Assembly (NCBI GenBank): GCA_003116975.1
Contig: BGKB01000024.1
Location: 310,001-374,000, forward strand
DNA: 64,000 bases
Reading direction: 5' to 3'
From: Aurantiochytrium sp. KH105
Lineage: Eukaryota > Sar > Bigyra > Thraustochytrida > Thraustochytriidae
The notes beneath the pieces were generated by a model that saw only the letters and a list, made by a program, of their open reading frames with translations, did no database searches and had not been told where the DNA came from. The position numbers and the translations under genes are program-made. Shown piece by piece: positions 26,960-38,900 of the stretch (the first letter of the stretch is position 1; the number at the start of each line of letters is the position of its first letter).

Positions 26960-29900
26960 ATGGACTCCACGATCCTTCCCTATGGACGCCGAAGTAGCAA
27001 TCAAGAGGACGACGACCCTCGCGTCGAGACCACTCAAGTCGAGCCCGCCAAGTCGCCAAGGGGTCTTCTTCCCTCACCAGCAAGAAAGCTTGCGCTAGGA
27101 TTCGTGCCGCCCACGGCTGCATCACCGCGGCACGGGTCGCCGCGACGATGGTCGCCCATGAAGCAGCGTCGAGCCAAAGCACCGCAAACGCCCAAAACCA
27201 TCAAAGAACTCAATCTCCTTCAAATGAATGATCAGGACCTTGGTCTTGGGAATTTAGGCTCGCTTCCGCCCTTCAATGCTAGCTTCTCCCCAAGGCCCCC
27301 AACACAGAGCGCACGTACGTCCGGGACACGGGTATTGTCTGGCCCAAGTGGTGTTACGAGATTCGAGTCGGAACGAGGCGCCTTTTCCGCGAGAGGACGA
27401 TTCACCACCGAACCTTCCCAATCTTCGCCGCGGAGCCAGCGCGACGCTCACGAGTCTCCGCGTGCAAGACCGAAAATATCCGTGTCGGAACTGGGCAAGG
27501 CAGAAGGTATTGCTGAGTATGAGTTCACGCGAAATGTACAACGCTCGTTTCGCACAGGCGAGGACGCCGTTTCATTTTTCGCGCTACATGGAGCTAATAC
27601 ACCGCTCAAATTTGTGCATTTGAACCGCGCGCCTCAGGGAAAACGATTCAGACCTTATGATTTGGTTGTGGTGCAACCCGAGGACGTAGACCCAGAGCAC
27701 TTTACCATGTCGGCAGCAGGCGTCGTGCGTATTGCTCCGGGCGAGCCATCTGGTTTCACACCGTTATCCGAGTGGATGCGTTTGTCCACGACCTTTAATG
27801 TCATCTCTTCGATTCGTTTCTTCAAACACTACCTCGTCTTCAAAACATTCCATCTCTGGCGCTCGAGCATTCGATACAATTTGTACAATTTGCAGCGCAA
27901 AAAGCTGGCTCAGAGGCTCTTCCTTGCGAAAAAATCATTTTGCGAGCCACTTCTCGAAGTAAACAAGTTCATCGCCGATATGCATGACGTGACTCTTCTT
28001 GATCTGCGGTCGCAAAAGACGTACGAGGCAAACCATTTTGCAGATCACCAGACCCAGAAACGAACGCATGCCGCAAAAGAGCTGGAGCGCATGATGGAAA
28101 AGCTTCAGCACGTCGTTGAGCGAGTTTGCACGGAGGCCACGCGCAGAGCCAAGATCAGCAACGAAGCGTTTCAGAGCAGCATCAATGGCTCAAGCAATCC
28201 TCGCGAGCTCAAGTCGCGGTCGCTTGTCGCGCTGAAAAAGGAGCGCGCCGATCGCGTGCGAGCACTAAAGACAGCCATGCACGAAGCGTCAATGCTCGGC
28301 GACTTCATCCGTCTGGCCGACTACATGTGCGTCGAGAATCTTGTAAAGATGTGCCTTCGCTCGCATAAAAACATGCTCGACGAGCTCATGCGGACTTCGA
28401 GAAAGAACGGCATGTTTGAGACCGCGGTGCGCTTCACGCCAGAGCGCGAGCTGCAGTTTGTTCCCGACTGCGAGCGCATCTTGGCTCTTCTGGAGGACCT
28501 CAGTGCCTCCACTGTAAGGGCGGTGGGTTCCGTCCCGCGCATCATTTTTATTCGTCCCTTTAAGGGGATTGTGGCCCCTCTTATTGTCGACAGCCCTGAC
28601 GTGCGAAACCTCGTCGTGTCTTCAACATATTTCAACCATCTTCGCAGACGCATGGATGCCAAAGTCGACGCTGACTTCGCCGATGCACAAGAATACGCCG
28701 CCACCTTTGAGCAGCTCATGCCCATATTCGCCTACAACCAAGACTTCGACTTTGAGGCATACAAACATCGCCCCGAGCTCGAGCTCAGCACAATCAAGAA
28801 TGACATGGCGGTGCTTTCCGCCTGGGGAAAGGATTTGGAAAAGATGCGTGTGGGGAACACCGTCGGAATCCTCTATGTCGAGTCGCGCAAGCTTCGCGGC
28901 TCGCTCCACCCCATTATCGAGCGTGGCTTGGATCGCATGAAGTCTCTTCTCGCAGACTTGGCCCGTGAGAAATGCGGTACCCTTCTCGAGCACTATAAAC
29001 TTCGCATTCGCGAGCTCGATACACAGCCTGCCATTCTTCGCGAGTTCGCAGCACACGTCAAGTACGTGCAGCAGCTGAAAGTCGACACCCCAGAAATGCT
29101 GCGAAATTCCGCCACAGTTGAGGAGATGTACCGTCTCTGCAACACATATGGCGCACGGGTCTCGTCCGTCGATATGGTTCAGTTCGATGATCTCAAACAC
29201 TTTACAGAGACCTTTGCTACCAATCGAAAGGATGCGGAGATCTTTATTGCGTCCAAGCTGCCAGAAATGACGCAGACGCTCGACATGAATATTGCCAAGC
29301 TCGGAGACCAACTCGTTCAACTGCGTCAGCATATTCAGTCTGGGGTCCTTGTCAACCCAGACACAGAGCCCAAGATTGCTTTAGATGACCTCGAAGCCGT
29401 GCGTGCCAAGCTGGACCAATTTACGGATCTCAGCAAGACATACTCGCAGTACCAGGAGCTCTTCGGTATCCCCGTGTACGACTACAAGAACTTGCGCGAG
29501 ACTGAAGACGCCTACCAAGTTCAGTTCAATCTCTGGACCACCATCAAGACATGGATGGAGAAGACGTCCGCGTGGTATCATTGCGACTTTCTGCAGCTTG
29601 ACGTCGAGACCCTTGCGCAGGAGACGCAAATTGTGTTCAAGGATGCAAGCCTTGCCAACAAGCGCCTCGCGAATGCCGTGACACAACGCTTCCTCGACGC
29701 GTGCACTGATTTCAAGTCGCGAGTGCCCGTTGTGCTTGAGCTGGGCAATCCTTCTATGCGCCCGCGTCACTGGGAGCAGATTTTCACTGCGCTCGGGCAG
29801 CCGTGGTTCCCATCGAGCACATTTACACTCGACAATCTCACCGATTACGACATTTTTGGCAAGTCGGCCTTTGTCAGTGAAATTTCAGGCATTGCCTCGG

Positions 29901-32900
29901 GTGAGGCTGCGCTCGAGGCCTCGCTTGCAAAGATCAAACAGGCATGGGACGACTCGCGTTTCGAGCTCCTCCCCTACCGCGACGCCAAGAGCGTCTATAT
30001 CCTCGGTGGCCTTGAAGAGATCTTTACGTTGCTGGAGGACCACCAGGTCACTTTGCAGACGATGATGGGCTCTCGCTTTCTGCAGGGCGTCCGAACTGAG
30101 GTTGAAAGGTGGCAGCGCAAACTCTCGCTGCTTGCCGATACGCTCGACGAGTGGGTCGCTTGTCAGCGCAACTGGATGTACCTCGAGACCATTTTCTCAG
30201 CAGATGACATCCAGCAGCAGCTCCCCGAAGAGGCCGAAAAGTTTCAGATGGTGGATAGACTTTGGAAAGATGCTCTCCTTCGCACCAAAGAGGAACCCCT
30301 CGTGATCCACTGCATCTCTCGAAGCATGCTGCAGAGCGGTAAGGGGCCTTCAGCGCCCTCTGGCAAGCCTGGCGAGGGAAAAGACGGTGCCGCGGGAGAG
30401 AATCCCGAAGACAGCGATAAGCTTTTGCAACGTTTCGTGTATTGCAACCAATTGCTCGACGAGACGCAGAAATCGCTCGAAAACTATCTCGAGACAAAGC
30501 GGTCAGCCTTTCCGCGTTTCTACTTTTTGTCCAATGACGAGCTCTTGGAGATTTTGTCGCAAACGCGAGACCCTCACGCCGTTCAAGCGCATCTGGCCAA
30601 GTGCTTTGACTCGATGAAGTCGCTGCACTTCCAGCCCGAGTCCGAGGCGCCAGCTTCCGTGCCCAATCTCATTCTTGGAATGACCTCTGCCGAGGGCGAG
30701 TACGTCAAATTTGATGCCACGATTGATCCAAACGGGCGACCTGTCGAGTCTTGGCTTGCGTCGGTCGAAGAAGCCATGCGTGCAACCCTCTACACCCGCA
30801 CAAAGGATTGTCTCAAGGACTATAGTACGGTGTCACAAATCTCACGCCGCGAATGGATCTTTGCGCACGTTGCGCAGAGCGTTCTTGTGGTCGATCAAAT
30901 TCTCTGGACGCAGAATACTGCCGCGGCGCTGCGCGACAATGCCGTGGCGAATCATTACGAGTTTTCTTTGCAACAGATCGACGCTATGATTCAGATTGTA
31001 CGCGGGTCTCTCACAAAGCTTGAGCGCACCCTGGTGGGCGCCCTCATCGTTCTCGATGTGCACGCCCGCGATGTCGTCAATCAATTCCAGAAACAAGGAA
31101 TTGCCTCAACTTCGAATTTCGAGTGGACTCGCCAACTACGCTACTACTATGATGTTGACGTCGAGGATGTCATGGTGCGTCAGACAAACACTTCATTTCG
31201 ATACGCGTACGAGTACCTCGGCAACACGCCTCGCCTCGTGATTACACCGCTCACCGATTTGTGCTACATGACGTTAACCGGCGCGCTCCATTTGCGCTTC
31301 GGCGGAGCTCCTGCGGGCCCAGCTGGAACGGGAAAGACAGAGACCACCAAGGATCTCGCCAAGGCACTTGCTGTGCAATGCGTTGTATTCAATTGCTCCG
31401 ATGGTCTGGATTACAAGATCATGGGTCGATTCTTCTCCGGCCTGGCGCAGTGCGGCTCATGGAGCTGCTTCGACGAGTTCAATCGAATTGATATTGAGGT
31501 CCTCTCTGTCATCGCGCAGCAGATTCTCACCATTCAACAAGGCATCATTCACGACCAGACAGAAATTGACTTTGAGGGCAAGCGTATCCCACTGAATGCC
31601 AATTTTGGCGTCTTCATCACCATGAACCCAGGATATGCGGGCCGCACAGAGCTACCCGACAACTTGAAGGCTCTGTTTCGGCCCGTGGCAATGATGGTCC
31701 CGGATTACCGCCTCATTGCCGAGATCATTCTCTTTTCCGAAGGCTTCAGCAACGCGCTGCCGTTGAGCAATAAAATGACGCAGCTCTACAAGCTGAGCTC
31801 GGAGCAACTCAGCAAGCAGGACCACTACGATTTTGGAATGCGCGCCGTCAAGTCGGTCTTGGTTGCGGCCGGGAATTTGAAGCGCATGGAGCCTGACACG
31901 AGCGAGGACCTGCTTCTGATTCGCGCTATGCGGGACAGCAATGTGCCCAAGTTCCTCGAACACGATCTCGATCTCTTCAAGGGGATTCTCGGGGATCTTT
32001 TTCCTGGCCTGCAAGTACCCTTTGTGGACTATGGAGATTTGCAGGAGGCGATCGAGGCTGAAATTGTTCGTGAAGGCCTGTCTCCTGTCCCATCCTTTGT
32101 GCGAAAGGTCATTCAGGTGCACGAGACTCAGCTCGTGCGACATGGCATGATGCTTGTCGGTGAGACGGGTTCGGGGAAAACGACGAACGCTCGGATTCTT
32201 GCCAAGGCTCTGACTTCGCTCGCAAAGAGACGGGGACCCGATGCTCCGGAGGACGCCTTTATTCAGCAAGTGCAGCGCATAATTTTGAATCCCAAGTCCA
32301 TCACAGCAGGAGAGCTGTACGGCATGTTCAACGACCTCACGGGCGAGTGGAAAGACGGTCTAGTCCCGCACATTGTGCGATCTGTCATTCGGGAAGAATC
32401 TGGTCGCAAGTGGATCGTCTTCGATGGTCCCGTTGATGCCGTTTGGATTGAGAATATGAATACAGTGCTTGATGACAATAAGACGCTGTGTCTGGCAAAC
32501 TCTGAGCGTATTAAGATCCCATCCTCAGTGCACATGCTCTTTGAAGTGCAGGATCTCGCGGTTGCATCCCCAGCGACGGTGTCGCGGTGCGGTATGGTTT
32601 ACATGCAGCAGCTCCATATTGGCCAGGCGGCGCGCGTTGATGCGTGGGCCCGAAGCATTGGTCTCGAGGACATGATTCCATCCCAAGCTTCACGTCTGTG
32701 CAAGCTCATCAAAGAACGTCTTCCCGCAGGAATCGCGTTTGTTCGCCGCGAGTGCACCGTAAATATCCCGACGTCAGAAGCACACGTGCTTGCCAACTTT
32801 CTCAAGCTCATGACCTCTCTGCTTGCCTTCCAGGATGTAGTCGAGTCGCATGCTTCGCTCGAGCGGCTCGTCAACATGCTGTTTGTATTTTGTTTTGCTT

Positions 32901-35900
32901 GGTCCGTCGGAGCGGACATTGATGGCAAGGATCAAGCGCGATTTTCGGAATACACTATTCGAGAATTGGCCCCACTTCTCGACGGGGCTGGAAAAATGGA
33001 AAACGTGTTCAATTACTTTGTCGAGCCCTCGAGCGCAGCTTTCATTCCCTGGTCGCGTGCCGTACCTACATTTGAGTACCAAATGGCCACGCCGTACTTT
33101 GATCTGCTCGTGCCAACGCCGGAAACGACAAAGTACACGTATCTGCTTCGTCTCATGGCACTGAATAAGAACAATGCGCTAATCATGGGAGAGACGGGTG
33201 TTGGCAAGTCCGTCATCATCAGTCAATTTCTTCAGCGTATCTGCGCCGAGCAGGCCGTTATTCCTTCTTCGGGCGCCGGACTTCAGGATGGTGACCTGCA
33301 ATCAGGTCAATTGGGAAGCGAATCCACTAGTGATCGCAAGCCATCTCTGCACCGCGGCACGAGTCTTCGCTTCAGTCGTTTGCGCAACAACCGATCAAGC
33401 GAGTTCACGCACGCGATCATTAACTATTCTGCACAAACGCATCCGCACAACGTCTCGGAAATTCTCGAGGCCAACTTGGAAAAGAAGCGCAAAACACTGC
33501 TTGGCCCGCCCGGTGGGAAGCGAATGCTTCTTTTTGTCGACGATCTCAACATGCCCACGCTCGAGACATATGGCGCACAGCCGCCGAACGAGCTTCTCCG
33601 CCAGATCATCGACCAAGGCGGCTTCTACGACACCGAAAAATTGTTCTTCAAGTCCGTGCTTGATGTCAATATCATGGCAGCCTGCGCCCCACCCGGTGGC
33701 GGTCGTAGTCACGTACCAGCACGCCTGCTTCGTCACTTTAACACGCTCTGGATGCCGCAACTTGCAAGCTCTTCGCTCCAGTCGATCTTTGAAGCCATTC
33801 TTGGAGGTTTTCTCAATGCAGAGCTTCCGGTATACGCGGAGCTGGCAGCGCCGCTCGTGCGAGCGAGCATCACGGTGTACGAGAGTGTGCTCAAGGAGAT
33901 GCTCCCCACTCCAAGCAAGAGTCATTACACCTTTAATCTTCGTGATCTAAGCAAGGTCGTTCAAGGTGTTCTCATGGTGCGCGCTCCGGCATGTCAGGAC
34001 AGAAACACGCTGCTGCGTCTTTGGATGCACGAAGAAGCGCGTGTCTTTCGCGACCGCCTTCTTTGTGTGGAGGACAGGACCTGGTTTGACGAAACGTGCG
34101 CGGACGCCCTTCGAGCCTTTGTGACAGGATTGGAAGCTGCTACACCAGAAGGCTCCGAGCAAAGTGCGCTCGTGTTTGGTACCCTAAAGCAGCAGGATTC
34201 ACGCGCGTATGAGCTCGTTGCAAGCTCCTGGGAAGAGGTGACAGCTCTTGCGGGGCTTTTGACCGATCATCTCGATGAGTACAACATGACATTTCCAACA
34301 CGGATGGATCTGGTCTTTTTCCGCGACGCCATTCTTCACGTTGCAAGAATATGCCGCGTGCTCTCGCAGCCGCGCGGCAATGCTCTGTTGATCGGCGTGG
34401 GCGGCTCGGGTCGACAGAGTCTTACTCGTCTGGCCACTTTTATTTGCGGATATGCTTGCGAATCGATCGAGATGACACGAGGATACGGGCCTGCAGACTT
34501 CCACGAGAGCCTTCGGGGAATCTTGCTGCAGGCAGGCTGCGAAGAAAAGCATGTGACGTTTCTTTTCAGCGACACGCAGATCGCGCACGAGAGCTTTTTG
34601 GAGGATATCAACAATCTCCTCAACTCTGGCCAGGTTCCCAATCTCTTTGAGCCAGAGGACAGAGAGAAGATACTCAGCGCAATGCGCCCTATTGCAAAGG
34701 CCAAGGGGCGCTCCGAGGCCCGCGACGATTTGCTGGCACTCTTTACAGATCGCGTTCGGGAACAGCTGCATATCGTGCTTGCGTTTTCGCCAATCGGATC
34801 TGCTTTTCGTGCACGGTGCCGCAAATTTCCGTCTCTGGTAAACTGCTGTACAATTGACTGGTTTGATCCCTGGCCTCAAGACGCGCTCTACTCGGTGGCA
34901 CGGTTCTTTCTTATCCAAAACGATCGTGCGTTAGGTATTGAGGCGTATGTGGATCCGCTGTGCCAAATGTGCGTACACATTCACAAGTCTGTCGAAGAAG
35001 CGAGTGTCGCCTTTCAGGAAGAGATGGGCCGCTATAACTACACGACACCAACGTCATACCTGGAGCTGATCCGCGCATACAAATCGATGCTAGCGCAGCA
35101 GCGCGAGGCCGTGTCACAGCGACTCGCGCGGTATCAAAACGGACTCTCCAAGCTTAAAGAGACCGAGGAGGTGGTGGCAGGTCTACAGGAGACGCTCACA
35201 GATCTTGTCCCGAACCTTGAAAAGGCCCAAGCAGACACTTCTGCACTGCTCGAGCGCCTGGCCGCCGACCAAGAGGTTGCTGACGCTGCCAAGGAAGTGG
35301 CTACCAAGGACGAAGCCGTTGCTCAGGAGGTGGCAGCGGAAGTAAACAAGATCAAGGTTGAGTGTCAAACTGATCTCGACGAGGCCATGCCTGCGTACGA
35401 GTCAGCCGTTCAAGCGCTCGACCTTCTCGACAAGAAATCGATTCAGGAGGTCAAGTCCTTTGCGCAACCGCCAGAGCTCGTTGCATTCACAATGGAGGCC
35501 GTATGCATATTGCTTGGTGTGAAGCCGGATTGGTCGTCCGCAAAGAAGGTGCTCAACGATCTCAACTTTTTGCAGCGCCTCATCGACTTTGACAAGGACA
35601 ATATTGACCCCAAAAAGATCCGTAAGCTCGCCAAATATGTCAACGAGCCGGACTTTAATGCCGAAAAGATGAAGTCCGTCTCCAGCGCAGCCTGTTCTCT
35701 TTGCATGTGGGTGCATGCAATTGTCAAGTACGATTCTGTCTGCAAGAACATTGCACCGAAAAAAGCTAAACTCGCAGAGGCTGAAGCAAACCTTGCCACG
35801 GTGGAGAAGGAGCTCGCTCAGAAGCGCGAGAACCTGAGCGCCATTACGGCCAAGCTCGAGGCCCTGCAATTGCAGTATGACGAGAGTCTGCAAAACAAAA

Positions 35901-38900
35901 AGGACATCGAGGCCAAGGCACAAAATACAGAGGTTCAACTTGAGCGTGCGCAAAAACTAATCTACGGCCTCGCTGACGAAAAGGTACGCTGGACAGAGCT
36001 CGAGGCAACCTTGCAGGTTGATCTGAAGAATCTTGTGGGTAATATGATTCTCGCAACGGGCAGTATCGCCTACCTTGGGCCCTTCACGGCGAGCTTTCGC
36101 GCGCGTCTCGCAAAGGGCTGGGCGCAGCTTTGCCGCAAGAAGAACATTCCAGTGCAAAGCACGGAAGTTTCCGTCGAACGACTGCTTGCAGACCCGGTTG
36201 CGGTGCGTCAATGGCACATCGACGGTCTTCCTGCAGATCGCTTCTCGACAGAGAATGGCATCATTGCCACGAGCGCGCGGCGCTGGCCTCTTCTCATCGA
36301 TCCACAGGGCCAAGCCAACAAGTGGGTTCGCAACACGTATGCGCAGCGAGGTGATGGCGGGCCAGGAAAGGACGCGAACGAACTGCAGGTTATCAAGCTC
36401 TCCAATAGCGACTTTTTGCGTTCGCTCGAGAACGCAGTGCGTTTCGGGAGCCCGGTGCTCCTGGAGAACGTTGGCGAGACACTCGACGCAACGCTCGAAC
36501 CCATTCTGCTCAAACAGACCTTTAAACGGGCTGGCCAACTTATGCTTCGCATTGGGGACAGCGACGTTCCTTACTCGGAGGACTTTAAGCTCTTTATCAC
36601 GACCAAGCTGCCTAATCCGCACTACATGCCCGAAGTCATGGTCAAGGTGACGGTCATCAACTTCACTGTGACGCTTTCAGGACTCGAAGACCAGCTACTG
36701 GTGGACGTTGTGCGTTGCGAACGCCCTGACCTGGAGCAAAAAAACGACGAGCTCGTGGTGTCCATTGCCAATGACAAGCGCGCGCTCAAAGATATTGAGG
36801 ACAAGATTCTCCAAATGCTCGCGAACTCGTCAGGAAATATTCTCGATGACGAAGAGCTCATCGAGGAGCTCGGCAAGTCCAAAATCACCTCGCAAGCAAT
36901 TTCAGCCCGCATGGACGAAACAGCTCTGACGACGGAGGAGATCAACGCTGCAAGAAATGTTTACCGACCCGTGGCGAAGAGAGGGTCCGTATTGTACTTT
37001 GTGATTGCATCTCTTCCGGCCATAGACCCGATGTACCAGTTTTCACTACAGTACTTTTCCAAGCTGTTTGTACTCGTTATCGAGTCCGCGGAGCAGGAGT
37101 CTGACGTTGCTCGGCGCATTCTTCAGCTTCTCGACGTCATTACGGCAAAGGTGTATGCCAACATTTGCCGTGGCTTGTTTGAGCGGGACAAGCTTGTCTT
37201 CAGCTTCAAGATGGCCGTGGAGATTTGGCGCAATGACGGGCGCATTCCCGAAGTGGAGTGGCGTCAATTTCTTATGGGCTGTCTTGAGCCAGAAAGCGGA
37301 TCAGCTGCAGGAACACAAGAAAGCGCCGCGGATCCACCCGAGTATCTTCCAGACAAGCGGGTTTGGGTGGAGCTCTGTGCATGTGATGCGCAGATGCCTG
37401 CCTTCACGGGCCTGCTTGCTTCAATGCAACATGAAAACGATGGCGCGGCCTGGGCCGACTGGTGCGAGGCGGAGAGTCCGCATGAATGCGAGCTTCCGGG
37501 CGACTGGGAGTCGCAGGTGAGCCCATTCCAGCGGTTGCTGCTTGTTCGTGCCTTGCGAAAGGAGAAATTACGGGCTGCGACCTGGCACTTTGTGGCCAAA
37601 GCGCTGGGACCTTCGTACGCTGACTCGCCACCATTCGATCTCCACGGCGCTTACGCCGACTCAACCGCCGTGACACCGATCATTTTCATTCTCTCGCCTG
37701 GAGCAGATATCAATGACTACTTTTTAGAGATCGCTCGAGAGTGCGGCAAGAGTGGCGCGAGAACAAAGATGATCTCGCTGGGTCAAGGGCAAGGGCCTAT
37801 TGCAGAGAGACTCATTGTGGAAGGCCGCGAAACAGGTGACTGGGTATGTCTTCAAAACTGCCATTTGGCAGTGTCCTGGCTTTCGCGCCTCGAGCAATTG
37901 CTCGAAGCTGTAGATCCGCAACAAGTGCACCCAGAACATCGTTTGTGGCTCACTTCTGATCCGAGTCCAAAGTTCCCGGTGGCTGTCTTGCAGAATGGTA
38001 TCAAGATCACCAATGAGCCCCCCCGCGGTCTTCGGGCAAACATGGCGCGCAGCTTTGCCGACCTCAGCGCCGACGAGTACATTGCTGGTTCGCCCACTTG
38101 GAAGCGTCTGCTATACGGCCTCGTCTTTTACAACGCGCTCATTCTAGAGCGTCGCAAATTTGGTGCTGTTGGGTGGAACATACCGTATGGATGGATGAAC
38201 TCGGACATGAAAACGGCCATGATGCAGCTCAAGCTGTACCTTGCCGAGAGCGACTCGAATGGGGATGAGATCCCATTCCAGACTTTGCTCACTATGGTGG
38301 GCGACGTGACGTACGGAGGTCGCATCACGGACCGAATGGACCAGCGTACGAACCGTTCTATCCTCATGCAATTTTTCAATCCTGAAATTCTTGCTGATGG
38401 CTACTCGCTTGTGGGAGACGCCGAGGGAATAAAATCCGCGCCGTCATCTTCATCGGTGCATCAGCCTGGTGTGTACGAAGTCAAAGCAGGCGAATCGCTC
38501 GAGATCGTCCAGTCGGCAATTGCCAATCTTCCTTCCACGGACCGACCTCCTCTCTTTGGACTGCACAGCAACGCGGATATTACCTTTCAGCAAAACGAGA
38601 CGAACGAGATGCTCGCAACGCTGATTGCCTCTCAAGTTGACGATGGCGAGGCAGGCACGAGCGGGTCCGGAGATAATGATGATCTTGAGGAGGCAGAGAC
38701 TTCGGATCTTCAACCGACGGGGCAGGAAGACGGAATGGAGGCCGGCGCAGAAAGCGACAATGAGGTCGTGGCGCGTCTGGCAGGGCAGATCCTTGAGCGT
38801 GTGCAGCGCATGCCGCACCTCTCGCGAGATGACCCTAATGCCTCTCCGGAGACCTTTGCGCTTCTCGATGGACGAGTCAACTCCCTGGGTGTCTTTCTTC

